The notes under the pieces are model-generated. The model worked only from the letters and a program-made list of their open reading frames with translations. It was not told the DNA's origin and did no database searches. A DNA stretch of 64,000 nt, taken from NCBI GenBank assembly GCA_029945375.1, contig JAQOTE010000014.1:1-64000 (forward strand), given 5' to 3'. Positions 1 to 11,052 of the stretch are shown in pieces. Both the position numbers and the translations under genes were made by a program. Source of the stretch: Agaricus subrufescens. Its lineage: Eukaryota; Basidiomycota; Agaricomycetes; Agaricales; Agaricaceae. Every line of letters starts with the position of its first letter. The stretch's first letter is position 1.

Positions 1-2
1 AG

Positions 3-350
3 AAAACCAAGTATCTCTTACGTATTCAAGAGTTCAAACAGGTTATCCAACCTACTCTGGATCGTCTCGAACCTGTTTTCAAGGCCTTTGAACAAAGGGT
101 CTCAGAACTCACTCTTCCGCAGGAGAAATCGGCAGAAGAGGAATTGAACGACCCACTCTGGGATTGGTTCAATAGATTGCAGGTTATTGAGAGAGATATT
201 GAAAAGATAGGTCATAAATTCAAAAATGGAGACTGGAGAAAACTTAAAGGAGCCTGTAAACGAATTAAAGCAGTGTCTTTTAGCAACTTAGCTACTAGAT
301 TGGTAGAAATTAGACAGGAATTGTTATCTCTAAACATTACATTACCTTAA
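3..350 (+). CDS. C-terminal part of an ORF upstream of gag (partial)
   Basis: One frame is open from base 3 to the TAA at 348-350, giving 115 residues, and it continues left of the window. It is rich in charged residues and Leu and is predicted helical, with segments such as FKQVIQPTLDRLEPVFKAF. It ends 110 bases before gag and has the same codon use. I do not recognise a domain. Its position suggests a leader or accessory ORF of the gypsy element, but it could be the tail of a separate gene that the element lies beside. Confidence 0.45.
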   Translation, partial: KTKYLLRIQEFKQVIQPTLDRLEPVFKAFEQRVSELTLPQEKSAEEELNDPLWDWFNRLQVIERDIEKIGHKFKNGDWRKLKGACKRIKAVSFSNLATRLVEIRQELLSLNITLP

Positions 351-460
351 AATGGAGATCTACTGTCTTTGACTGGCATTGGCTATGTGTGATTTTCTTT
401 TTATTTGCACTTCTTTCACGACAAACTTTATTGTTCATTATTGACAAGGTTACTTAGACC

Positions 461-1918
461 ATGTCTGACTTCATTCCCAACTACGTCCCATACTCTTCAT
501 CTGTGGTTATGCCAGAAGATAATGCTGATGCCTGGGCGGACCGAGTTTCTCATGGAGTTAACTTTGCTGTTTTCAACATGGCTGATGAACCGCCTCGTGC
601 AGCCCTGGCTCATCTACTTCGCAATGCCCACACAGTGGATACTGAAACTATGAAAGAGTATATTGACGAAGAAGTTGAAGGATTATCTTCCCATTATAAT
701 GAGGCACTCGATAGGGCATACTCTCGAATCACTATTCTTGAGGCCAGGCTGTCTTCATTGTTGAACCTTGAAGCAAGAGTTAATCTTCTTCAAAGTCAGA
801 TAGGCCAAACTCCTGCTGACGCTAACTCTGGTGTTGCAAAAACCAGAGTTCCTGAACCTCCGACCTATGCTGGATCTGAGAATAAGATGCAGCTAGATGA
901 TTGGTTAAATCAAATGGCCCTATACTGTGCAGCTTCTGGAATTGTCACTGACCACCAGAAAATCATATGTGCACTTACTCGATTACGTGCACCAGCTAGC
1001 ACTTATATGAAGGACTATTTTGTCAAGGTTCAAATGGATCAACCTCTTGGAAACTGGGAAAACTTTGTTAAGGAATTGAAGAGTATTTATGGACAAAGGG
1101 ACGATAAGGAAGGTGCTAAAAAGGAATTGGCAGCACTATGGGGTAATAAGGAGCTTGCCAAGAAAAACTTTGTCAAATTTGTGGAACGTTATCGTACTTT
1201 GGCTAGGATTGTTGACTATCCTGATGAAGTCCACATTGACAAGTTGAAAGATGTTATACCTGATGAGTTGCGAAAATCACTTATCATGTATGAAATCAAT
1301 AATTTGGCGCCAAAAACTTGGGATGAATATCTCCAGTTATTGCTTAAGGCATTCAAACTCCTTCACCCTGATAAGGCTCAAGGTGTCATTTTCGGCGACA
1401 GTGGAAATGCAAGTGGTAGTGGCAACAAGGATCCATATGCTATGGAGATTGATCAGGCGAAAAAGAAGAAGACCAAAGAGGCTAGTAGTCAAGAGAAGGT
1501 ACAGAAATACTGTCAAATCTGTGCTGGAAAAGGGTTGAAGACAAAATCTAAGACCCACAATACTAGTGACTGCTATGATAAACCTGGCAATGAGAGTAAA
1601 CGTCCTCAGAAGTCTACTCCATCTTCTTCTAAACCAACTCCATCCTCGTCATCTGGATCTTCAAATGGTACTTATAAACCCAAAAACTTCAAGACTCGAC
1701 TAGTCGAGTTGCTCAATTCTATGGATGATGATGACCCAGAAACCCCTTCTGAGGTTGTCACCGTCAACAGCGCGACCATCGAAGAACTTCCTGATTCCAC
1801 GCCTGTTGAAACAAAGGCTGTAGCACAAATCGGTGATGTGCTGAAGGGATCTGGGAAGCCGACGGGCTCCAAAAAGCTTAAAGGAAGGGCTCAGATGGAT
1901 TTTCCGGAAGGACTGTAG
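461..1918 (+). CDS. gag: Gag (capsid/nucleocapsid) polyprotein
   Basis: The ORF has 485 residues and starts at ATG 461, the first Met after an AT-rich leader. A coiled segment (about 60-110) is followed by a retrotransposon capsid domain (about 130-315, including WENFVKELKSIYG and FVKFVERYRTLA). A Lys-rich stretch then leads to a nucleocapsid-like zinc motif, CQICAGKG with a downstream His and Cys (about 348-368). The C-terminal third is Ser/Thr/Pro-rich and acidic. It would form the particle shell and bind RNA. Its last 37 bases overlap the pol frame, which lies in the -1 frame. Confidence 0.88.
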   Translation: MSDFIPNYVPYSSSVVMPEDNADAWADRVSHGVNFAVFNMADEPPRAALAHLLRNAHTVDTETMKEYIDEEVEGLSSHYNEALDRAYSRITILEARLSSLLNLEARVNLLQSQIGQTPADANSGVAKTRVPEPPTYAGSENKMQLDDWLNQMALYCAASGIVTDHQKIICALTRLRAPASTYMKDYFVKVQMDQPLGNWENFVKELKSIYGQRDDKEGAKKELAALWGNKELAKKNFVKFVERYRTLARIVDYPDEVHIDKLKDVIPDELRKSLIMYEINNLAPKTWDEYLQLLLKAFKLLHPDKAQGVIFGDSGNASGSGNKDPYAMEIDQAKKKKTKEASSQEKVQKYCQICAGKGLKTKSKTHNTSDCYDKPGNESKRPQKSTPSSSKPTPSSSSGSSNGTYKPKNFKTRLVELLNSMDDDDPETPSEVVTVNSATIEELPDSTPVETKAVAQIGDVLKGSGKPTGSKKLKGRAQMDFPEGL

Positions 1919-4900
1919 AGGATAATGTCTGTGATCTACAGTCTGGAAGTAGTATACCTCATGTTGGCTCAGATAGTTCTGAAGTAGTACTGGATGCTTG
2001 TGTAAATAATATATCGCGCAACAAGACTTCTTCTTTTAGACTTCCAGTAACACTATGGGTATACGGCACAAAAGTGCAGACCGAGGCTTTAGTTGATTCG
2101 GGAGCCACAACAAACTTCATCGACAAAGAGTTTGTCAAACAAAATAACCTGGCTACACATAAATTGGCTTCACCGTATAGAGTAATCAATGCGGATGGAA
2201 CTCCAAATAAATCTGGACAGATTAATGAATATGTCCGTGCCTATGTTGAGATTGGTTCTCACAAGTCCACACATTATCTCTTTGTCACTCAGTTAGGGGA
2301 CAAGAATATGATGATTGGATATTCATACTTGTATAAACACAATCCAACTATTGATTGGCACAATGGGGAATGGGAGTTCACCAGGTGCCCGGATACATGT
2401 ACCAGTAAAGCCCGTAAAACACGAGATGTAGAAGCTGGTGCCAACGAGCTTTCTCTCGACTCTGATAATCCATGGGAATCTTCATTGGACGACTTAGGTG
2501 ATGAAGACATGGATAATCCACATATTAATTGGGTCGATGTAAATGACCCTGACGATCGCCAACAAGCTATGGTGATAGCATCTATGCTCGACAAAGACAT
2601 AGAAGAGGAACTTGACGATGAAGATACTAAGAACTGGAAGGAACATGTGCCAGAATGGCTACATGAGTACGGTGACGTGTTTTCTAAAGTCAAGTCAGAA
2701 CGTATGCCAACTAGAAAGGAATATGACCATGGAATTGAGTTTGTTGAAGGCTCAATGCTTCCCAAACCAGCTAAGGTCTATCCTTTGTCTCCAAAAGAAA
2801 GAAATTCTCTTGATTTATGGATTGATGAAGAACTCCGTAAAGGTTATATACGACCTTCTACAAGTCCAATTGCTGCCCCATTCTTCTTTGTCAAAAAGAA
2901 AGATGGCAGTCTTCGACCAGTCATGGATTACCGTGCACTCAATGGAATCACTGTCAAAAACCGTTATCCTATTCCAAGAATCTCTGACTTGATTGAATCT
3001 CTCAGTCAAGCTTCAATATTCACAAAAATTGACCTTAGATGGGGATATAACAATGTCCGCATCAAAAAGGGAGATGAATGGAAAACTGCTTTTATAACAC
3101 GACGTGGACTATTTGAAGCAACGGTTATGTATTTTGGTTTCTCTAATGCACCAGCCACATTCCAAAGTATGATGAACAATATACTTGGAGACTTGATTCG
3201 TAAAGGACAAGTTATGGTGTACTTAGATGATATCCTTATATTTGGGAATGATAAAAAGGAACATCAGAAACTGGTCAAAGAAGTGCTGAAAAGACTTCGA
3301 GAAAATGACCTATTTGCTAAAGCATAAAAGTGTTCCTTTGAACAAACAAGTATGAAATATCTTGGAATGGTCATTTCCCATAACAAGGTCGAAATGGATG
3401 AGGAGAAACTCAATGGAGTTCTTGAGTGGCCAGTACCTACTAAGGTTAAACATGTTCAGGCATTTATTGGATTTGCGAATTACTATCGCAGGTTTATTAA
3501 AGACTTTTCCAAAATTGTCAAGCCACTCACCAATCTGACCAAGAAAGATCAACCTTGGGTTTGGGAAGCAGAACAACAAAATGCATTTGAAGCGCTGAAA
3601 AAGGCTTTCACCACTGCTCCCATTCTACGTATCCCAGATGATGAAAATCCCTTTAGGCTGTGTGTTCACAGGTGTTTTTCTTCTTAATTACGTCCTACCC
3701 TGACTGGACTGACTGATAGCTTGTAGCGGTTATATATGATAATTCAATATTCGTAGGCAAATTATGAAATATATGACAAAGAGTTATTAGCCATTATCAG
3801 GGGATTAGAGGAATATCGTCATCTTCTAGAGGGACATCCTAAGATAATTGAGATCTGGTCAGATCATCAAAACCTCACATACTTCAAGTCAGCACAAAAA
3901 CTGACTAGGAGACAAGCCCGGTGGGCACTATACCTCACACGCTTTCACTATTCCCTATACCACAAACCAGGAAAGACGATGCAAGCTGAAGACCCTCTGT
4001 CCAGGAGGCCAGACCATGAAGAGGGGGTAAACTTCGATAATGAGGATCAAATTCTTTTGAAGCCTGAATTTTTCGCTGTTCAAGCTATCGAAGCTGTTCA
4101 TGAGTCACCTATAAATGATGAACAAATCCTAAAAGAGGTCAAACAAGCATTACTTTCCGATGATGTGACAAAGGACTATAAGTCACTTTTACAGTCTGGT
4201 CCTCGTGAATTTGGAAAATCACTACAGGATTGGAACTATGAAAATGGTCTACTACTATATAGAGGAAAGGTCTACATCCCTAAAAGCATAGATGATCATC
4301 TGAGACGTCGTATTGTCCAGATTCATCATGACTTGCCCTCAGCAGGACATCCAGGACGATGGAAAACATATGAATTGGTTTCTAGAAACTATTGGTGGCC
4401 TAGTATGTCTATATTTGTCAAGAACTATGTTAAAGGCTGTGATATGTGTCAGCGGATGAAAAATCACCCACAACAGCCCTATGGACTGCTTATTCCAAAC
4501 AAGGTACCTAATGGTCCTTGGGAAATTATATCTACCGACCTTATTACTCAATTACCTGAGTCAAATGGCTATGACGCAATATGTGTTGTTGTTGACAGAT
4601 TAACAAAACGAGCTCACTTCTATTCCATTAACAACCGGTTCACCTCACAAGATCTAGCACAATTACTATATGATAGGATATATCCCCTACATGGATTGCC
4701 ATTACAGATCATATCTGATAGAGGAGTACAGTATTCAGCTGAACTCTTCCAGAATTGGTGTCGGATATTGGGTATTGAGTCAACTATGTCAACAGCCTAC
4801 CATCCTCAAACAGATGGTCAAACTGAGCGTGTTAACCAGACTCTGGAACAGTACCTACGGTGTTATGTTGATTATAACCTCACCAACTGGTCAGACCTGC

Positions 4901-5565
4901 TTTCATCAGCAGAGTTTGCATACAACAACCAAGCACATGAAGGTACTAAGGAATCACCATTTTTCCTTGAGTATGGTCGGCATCCACGAGCAGGACCTAT
5001 TGTCAAGGCGACTACCCATGTTGACCTTAATGACATAACATATAAAAGACAAGAGGCACAAGAGCAGGCGAAAGCAGCTCTTATACTTGCAGCAGAAAGA
5101 ATGAAATGGTACTATGACCAAGGGGTCCAGAAAGTTCCCTTTAGAGTTGGAGATAAAGTACTACTCAATCTTAAGGATTATCAGACAACAGAGCGAGCAT
5201 TACGACCACGTTTTGAGGGACCATTTGAAATCATTGAACAACTGTCCCCTGTAACATTCAGGTTATGTATGCCAGCTCAATATCGTTCTATACATCCAGT
5301 CTTTCATGCTAGCAAGTTAGTCACCTACTCTGAACCCACCATCCTCGGACAAAAACCATCAGCACCACCACCTATCCAAATTGGTGGACACGATGAATGG
5401 GAAGTTGAAAAGATTCTCCAACACTGAGTTGGTAACAGGAAGAATGAATTCCTAGTTAGATGGAAAGGGTTTATCCAAGGAGATGATACCTGGGAACCAG
5501 AATCAAACCTTAAAAATGCTACTGAAAAGATTCAGGAGTATTTCCATCATAATCCCAAGCACTAG
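1882..5565 (+). pseudogene. pol: Pol polyprotein with stops (PR-RT-RNaseH-IN-chromodomain)
   Basis: A single frame runs from 1882, just after a TAA at 1879, to the TAG at 5563-5565. It overlaps gag by 37 bases in the -1 frame. Aspartic protease DSGA is at 2095-2106 and the RT motif YLDD at 3220-3231. The RT connection and RNase H follow; integrase has a HHCC finger (about 4324-4460) and a DDE triad (D 4537, D 4717, E 4825). A chromodomain (about 5390-5550, with FLVRWKGF) ends the protein. In-frame stops lie at 3325 (TAA), 3685 (TAA) and 5425 (TGA, probably from CGA). At 3672-3756 the RNase H active-site region is replaced by unrelated sequence. The copy cannot make full-length Pol. Confidence 0.93.
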
Positions 5566-5600
5566 ACTTAGGGAACTGGATAACTTCTCATCGGAGTTCA

Positions 5601-5618
5601 AACCAAAAGAGAGGGTAA
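5601..5618 (+). other. Polypurine tract
   Basis: A purine-rich run, with the core aaaagagaggg, lies directly before the TGTCAC that opens the LTR. This is the position where plus-strand priming occurs in LTR elements. Confidence 0.65.
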
Positions 5619-6190
5619 TGTCACAGATTTGGAAGATTACGTTATATCTTACCAATGGCTGATCCGACTCTTACGAATTGGGGACCGTTGGAAAGCCCTG
5701 ATCAGATCGTTTCTACTGATACCCATATCATCCGAAATGGCCCAGTAGTTGTTGAAATATTCAACGTTCTTTATTCTCTGTGCCATAAGTTAGAAGACCT
5801 TAATTACCTAATTGTTCTAGAGCAGTCCAGACCATTCTAGAACATTCTAGAACCTTCTAGAATGTTCTCTATCACATCATTATCGCACCATTACCCAGAG
5901 TAACCCAGAGTAACTCAGAGTAGTAAAGGGATTGTTCCTATTGGTTGGTTATTATTAGAGTAGCTAAAACTTAGATACATTATTAGTCATGACTAGAGTC
6001 CCTGGGGTCATTGGTAGTGTCCCGGGTCCTTCTCAGATGTGTATATAAGTAGCTTGTCTTGGTGTCCTTAAGACCCAGACTTAACAACATCAGTTGTGCT
6101 TTGTCATCCCATCTCTCTGCTTATCTAAGATCACTGCTCTTTCCCCATTTATCTCTCAAGGTTACTTAGGTAAGCAAGATTTGTGATACA
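5619..6190 (+). repeat. 3' LTR of the first gypsy element (family 1)
   Basis: The 572-bp LTR begins TGTCACAGATTTGG and ends TTGTGATACA, so it has TG...CA ends. Its boundaries are supported by a second copy in inverse orientation at 36165-36740. It contains a TATA box at 6042-6049 and a run of ttctagaa palindromes near 5815-5860. The base after its end is already inside a decayed coding region, so the element landed in or beside a gene. Confidence 0.9.
6042..6049 (+). promoter_or_regulatory. TATA box in LTR
   Basis: TATATAAG lies about 150 bases before the LTR end, the usual place for the Pol II promoter of an LTR. The same motif is kept in the inverse copy at 36306-36313. Confidence 0.55.
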
Positions 6191-6192
6191 TT

Positions 6193-7294
6193 GATAAATC
6201 AGATCCAGCTTCGGAAAATGAGCTTGATGCAGATAAAATGATTGTTGACGTCCCAAGTCCACATGACAGATTGCCACCCCAAAAATGGCCTCATCATGGA
6301 ACTATTAGCGCTGAAGATTGTTCTAACCTTGTAGCAGCAAGTGCAAACGTAGCAGGCCCTAGTGGTCAATCTGATGATAGTATGTAGCATCCTTTATTAA
6401 GACCAACAGAGGGTTAACGAAGACCAGCATCTTTGGCAGCAAGGATTGTTTCGCCATCCAATCCCATTGAAAAGAAATCTGTGGCAACCCCCACAGCAGA
6501 AAACATGCCCCAGGCTGATGAGGATTGTCAAGCACCAAGATGTAAGCATTTATTTATCTCGTCATTTGTTTATTTTTCCATACCTCTCCCTAGCTGGCAG
6601 AAAGGCAGTCACCAAAAATCCCTTTGCCCGCAAATTGGCTCCTTTGCCATGCCCTGTATTAAATGCTTGTTGAGATGCTTCTCTACCTCTTGCATCTCAG
6701 CTCAGATTTTGTCGCAGTCTTCCTACAAACCCACTGCCCCATGAACCTCCACCTCTGCAATGGGACTCACAATTGGATGATTCCTTTATCCTGTGTGGTC
6801 AGTCACCAGGCACACCCCACCCACATCATAGAAGGCATTCTTTGCGAGGCTGAGCTTGCATAGAATCAAAAACCTTACCGGAGCCATCTTCTGCCACTAC
6901 ACAAATACACCCTTCCACACAACAACCATCTCCCATTACGACACAAATCCCTTCTGGTAGACAAGTACATCCTACCCCTCAGCAAGTACGCCCTGCAACT
7001 CAGCAGGGATGTCATCCCTTGCAACAAGTTGCCACTCCATCAGTACATCATGTCCCTCAGCAAGCACACCCTGCTCCTCAGCAGGTGCGTCATCCCACTC
7101 AGCAAGTTGTCACTCTGTCAGTACATTGTGTCCCTCAGCAAATATGCCCTGCTCCTCAGCAGGTGCATTGTCCTTCTCAACAAGCTGCCACTCCATCGCC
7201 ATGTGATGTTTTTGTGACATCCACTTCTCCTGCCACACTGCCTATGGAGTGCCAAAGTTCAGGAGGTCTCACATGCCTCCCAGATCAGCATTGA
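6193..7294 (+). pseudogene. Decayed gene fragment with Pro/Gln-rich repeats
   Basis: Coding-like stretches switch frame. One, at 6193-6387, is acidic and Pro-rich. A second, at 6433-6541, ends in a plausible intron (donor GTAAGC at about 6542, acceptor near 6595). A third runs in one frame from about 6596 to 7294, broken by stops near 6672 and 6858. The C-terminal part is a Pro/Gln repeat with units containing VPQQ and PAPQQV. I do not recognise the family. It begins directly after the LTR, so the retrotransposon probably truncated it. Confidence 0.45.
7030..7200 (+). repeat. Coding-type tandem repeat, about 78-bp unit
   Basis: Two full units and a partial third encode a run of the type SVHHVPQQAHPAPQQV. 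The copies differ mainly at third positions and at CA/TG sites, so they expanded while coding or shortly before decay. Confidence 0.55.
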
Positions 7295-7299
7295 ACGGT

Positions 7300-7509
7300 C
7301 ATCAAGAAAAGATGAAAAAATCAGGTTAGTTTTCTCAGCAGCAGTATAATCAGACATATGAAAGTATATCTACTTGGATCTGTTGTATCTACTGTAAATG
7401 CTCAGTCAATTCTATGTTCTCTCTATTCTGGAATTCTCCCTAGTCTCCAGAGTCATGTTACATGCTGCTATCCTGTTAACTTAATCTAGCTGTTCTCAAC
7501 TATTTCTTG
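7300..7509. other. No gene seen
   Basis: AT-rich sequence without an ORF or recognisable repeat; it separates the decayed gene from the duplicated block. Confidence 0.5.
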
Positions 7510-7770
7510 GTTTGCTATGATTCATGGATATCACACAGTTAGAGGTAACGTGGTGTGCTGAGGTGTGAGAACGCCGAAAATTACTTCAAGGACGAGGAAT
7601 GAGGCACGCACAAGGAGACAGGCCACAAGGGACCTTCAATGACAGGTTGAATGGTAGGAACAACAGCTGTTGACTTTGGACGTAACTCAAGTAGGATTCA
7701 TTGGTGAGCACACAAGGGATCAAGCAGTGCAAAAGTATTTATAGGTTGTTGGAGAACTACAGTATACAGA

Positions 7771-8497
7771 CTAGTTGATTGACTCAGTAGAACAGCTACT
7801 TGTGTCTTCATGATCAGGAACAGGCAACGCCCAAAATCTTTTCTCCATTGACCCTCCAATGATGCACCTTGCAAAGTTGAAAGCTAATTGAAGGAATATA
7901 AGACAAGTCTTTGAATCAAAAAAAGAGGAAAAGAATTACACGCAATAATCATCTGGGAGGGCTTCACCTGAATATGCACATAGCTCTGTGGGGCCCAAAA
8001 TTCTGCCCTCAAATTCATAGAAGTTAGACCCAGGAGGAGCCTGGGGGAGAATTAATGAGGACCTGACAAAGGGAGAATGAACATATGTATGCTTCCAAGA
8101 CTGTGATTTGAATGTTATCAACAGTTTCAAGTATCACTCTCCTAACAACAGGAGAAATCTATCTCCATTGGTTTCAATCTACCCATCAAGACAATAAATT
8201 TTCATTTACCCATATAATCTTGCCAGGGAGGCGAGCTCAAAGATGCATACAGGTGAACCTTCTCATCATGGACCCCAGGATGAGAGGGGAAGAATTCAGA
8301 TATTCCAATAGATTGAGGACGGGCTCGACACTTGGAGCTGGATGGGGGAGATTATAAGAAACGCCATTTTCCTGCTCCAAGGCAAGCCAAACGTGATAGG
8401 GGAGCCTGAGGCCATGGGTGTAGAACCTTTCAGGCTCTTCATCTGACATAGAGTTGTTGGACAGGGGTGAAGACGGCAGAAGCAACTCAGCAGACAT
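7771..8497 (-). pseudogene. Unidentified multi-exon gene, copy A
   Basis: Exon 1 starts at ATG 8497 and contains the conserved block EEPERFYTHGLRLPYHVW. Later blocks are SLSSPPWQDYMG, ended by a GTAAATG donor near 8213, then NFYEFEG...LPDDYC (about 7944-8040). A 57-bp intron follows that block and leads to a last exon ending at TAG 7771-7773. A frame change between exon 1 and SLSSPPW, and loss of the GT donor that copy B keeps before NFYEFEG, mark it as probably inactive. The protein is small and soluble-looking; I do not recognise it. Confidence 0.5.
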
Positions 8498-9223
8498 GGA
8501 TAGTAAGCTATAAGCTGATCCACCACATCAAGCTATATATGTGAGGGAGGTACTATGAGGGCAGATCACCACAGGAACAGTGATCGGAAGGAGGAATAAA
8601 GTTGAACTGACAAAGTAATGAATGTTAATAGGTCACCAGTATCCTGTTGTTGTGGAAAGGATTTTCATTCTTGCCTGGCACATAGTGTGGGTGATATGTA
8701 TGCTCCTAGACATCACGGCTACAGTAGCGGGTGGTGTTAAAAAACAGTGGAAACACTAAAAGGCATACGTTTGGTGAAGAGTTAACCTAGTTAGTAACCT
8801 AGTTAGTATAAGAGGACAGAGGAATTCTTACTTAATTTTGGTCCATACTGCCAATTATTCCTTTGTTTACTATGATTCACGGATACCACACCTTTGCAAC
8901 AGTGTTGAAGATGATGCATGTCAATTTTCATCCCAATACCGCTCCTTCACAACACAGTCAGAGACAATGCATTTTGATGGAGACAGCTATGAGGTGTTGG
9001 AGGTGATGTGTTCTGCCAAAGTATGAGAATGCCAAGAATTATGTCAAGGACAAGGAATAAGGCATGCACTAGGAGACAGGCCACAAGAGATCTTCAATGA
9101 CAAGTTGAGCTCTAGGAACAATAGTTGTTGACTTCGAACATAAGTGAAGCAGGATTAGTTGGTGAGCAGGGATCAAGCAGTGCAAAAACATTCATAGGTT
9201 GATAGAGAACTATAGTATACAGA

Positions 9224-9960
9224 TTACTCAAACAACTCAATGGAAGAGCTACTTGTGTCTTCGTGATCAGGAGCAGGCAGCGCCCAAAATCTTTCCTCCA
9301 TTGATCCTTCAATGATGCGCCTTGCAAAGTTGAAAGCTAATTGCAGGAATATAAGAAAAGTCTTTGAATTAAAAAAGGGGAAAAATTATGCACAGTAATC
9401 ATTGGGGAGGGGCCCACCTGAATATGCACGAAGCTTGGTGGGGCCTGAAATTTGGCCCTCAAATTCATAGAAGTTAGACTCGGGGGGAGCCTGTGGGAGA
9501 ATTAATAAAAATCTGACAAGGGAGAATGATCATGAACATACATATGCTTCCAAGACCATGATTCAAACGCCATCAATGGTTTCAAGTACCACTCTCCTAA
9601 CATCAGGATAAACCTATCTCCATCAGTTTCAATCTACCCATCAAGACAATAAATTTTCATTTACCCATATAACCTTGCCAGGGAGGCGAGCTCAAAGACC
9701 CATAATGTTGAACCTTATCATCATGGATCTGAGGATAGGAGGGGAAGAATACAGATATTCAAATAGGTCAAGAGCAGGTTTGATGATTGGGGGGGATGGG
9801 GAAGATTATAAGAAACGCCATCCTCCTGCTCCAAGGCAAGCCAAAAGTGATAGGGGAGCCTGAGGCTGTGGGTGTAGAACCTTTCAGGTTCTTCGCTGGA
9901 CAAGGAGTCGTTGGATGGAGGTGAAGATGGTGGAAGTGACTCAACAGGCATGGATAGCAA
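9224..9960 (-). pseudogene. Unidentified multi-exon gene, copy B
   Basis: It has the same exon order as copy A: EEPERFYTHSLRLPYHFW in exon 1 (ATG 9960), then SLSSPPWQGYMG, NFYEFEGQI and LPNDYC. The donor GTATGT before NFYEFEG is intact here. A one-base deletion in a C-run within exon 1 (near 9800) and an in-frame stop in the third exon break it. Reading frames and introns are kept between copies in spite of decay, which shows the ancestor was a real gene. Confidence 0.5.
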
Positions 9961-10290
9961 GCGATAGGATGAACCACCACATTGAGCTATATACCCAGGG
10001 CTGGGAGGGAGGTGCTGTGAGGAGGGCAGATAACCACAGGAGTGGTGATTGGAAGGAAGAACAAAGTTGAACTGACAAAGAGATGAACATGAACAGGTTG
10101 CCAGTATCCTGTTGTCATGTAAAGGATTCTGTCCTTGCCTGCCACCTAGTGCAGGTGAGACGTATGCTCCTGGACATCATGGCTACAGCAGTGGGTGGCA
10201 TTAAAAAATAGTGAGAACACCAAAATGCATACATTCTGTAAAGAGCTAATGCAGTTTTAATATAAGAGGCTCAGAAACATTCCTACTTAA

Positions 10291-10609
10291 TTTTGGAGGA
10301 CTTTGAGGAAAGTGCAAGGCTGGGGGGATAGTGAAAAATTAACCATCGAGTAAAGGACCCGCATTTGCTGGTAGACCACAGGCAGATTAATCAATTCACT
10401 AGACAGTCCTTGGTGAAGCAGTCTCTTCTTAATTTATTGTCCGTGGGACTCCTGCGTCACCACCAGTTAAGTTGGTGAAAGTTATTCCTGTTACTATTGT
10501 TGATAGTCAGTTTACCTCCTCTATAAAGTAATGTATCTTTACAATTAGATATGGTATGAGGTTACAAGGCTACCATAATGAAACAGGACTCTTTCCTGTG
10601 GAACAACGC
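10291..10609. other. No gene seen
   Basis: Sequence between copies B and C; no ORF or repeat that I can support. Confidence 0.4.
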
Positions 10610-10960
10610 TCATGGCAAGGGAGATGGAGAAGGCTCTTTCCAAAACTTCTCTTCCATTGAAGCTTCAATCACAAGCCCAGCTATCCTGAGAGCTGGAAAG
10701 TGAAGAATCAGTACAAATTTGAGATTATTAAAAAAACTTGGTACAATAATCATCAGGGAGTGGTTGGCAATTATACACCTGTAGCCTTGTGGAATCGACC
10801 ACTCAACCCTCGATTTCATAATACCGAGACTGAATAGAGACCTGCAGGTTTTCAATAGGAGCATTACAGTAGAGAATTCAGCATACATCTGCTTCCTCAA
10901 CCATAACTTCAATGCCATTGATAGTTTTTATCATAGCGGTTCTCAAGATCACATCAAACT
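10610..10960 (-). pseudogene. Unidentified gene, diverged 3' copy C
   Basis: Only the second half of the gene is recognisable: a block ending in VEEAD, a GTATGC donor with a 45-bp intron, then RYYEIEG...LPDDYC, another short intron, and a final exon to TGA 10610-10612. A TGA just after the YYEIEG block interrupts it. LPDDYC and the intron positions match copies A and B, so this is an older paralogue at the edge of the large element. Confidence 0.42.
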
Positions 10961-11052
10961 TTTGTAGTCAGTCCAATATAATTACTTTGAGACAAGAATG
11001 ACATACTGATATAACCTGTCTAACTGTATTACTCATCAGCAAAACTGTTAGC

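Larger units (their letters stand above)
1..6190 (+). mobile_element. Ty3/gypsy LTR retrotransposon, 5' end outside window
   Basis: The order is an upstream ORF, gag, protease, reverse transcriptase, RNase H, integrase and chromodomain, followed by a polypurine tract and a 572-bp LTR. The order and the C-terminal chromodomain place it among the chromodomain-bearing gypsy elements (chromoviruses). The 5' LTR and primer site lie left of the window, so target duplication cannot be checked. Pol carries in-frame stops at 3325, 3685 and 5425 and a lesion in RNase H, so this copy is dead. A second LTR of the same family sits at 36165-36740 on the minus strand. Confidence 0.93.
7510..10290. repeat. 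Direct duplication of a 1.3-1.4 kb gene-bearing unit
   Basis: Copy A (about 7510-8835) and copy B (about 8862-10290) align along their length. The markers are acaggccacaag (7620 and 9075), tcaagcagtgcaaaa (7720 and 9173), gccagggaggcgagctcaaag (8222 and 9676), and the closing aag/cttacttaatttt at 8829 and 10285. A shorter, more diverged third copy lies at 10610-10960. Most differences are transitions. There is no sign of transposon ends at the junctions, so tandem gene duplication is the likely origin. Confidence 0.75.

Noticed and set aside
2289..2765. 158-codon minus-strand ORF in gypsy element 1
   Set aside because: It lies opposite the protease-RT frame and is Ser-rich because of the antisense of acidic codons; unlike the ORF at 53888 it has no motif.
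3672..3756. GT...AG segment in RNase H of gypsy element 1 as an intron
   Set aside because: Removing its 85 bases does not restore the frame or the missing catalytic region.
8112..8357. Plus-strand ORF opposite copy A
   Set aside because: The minus-strand reading is conserved between copies A, B and C with introns; the plus-strand one is not.
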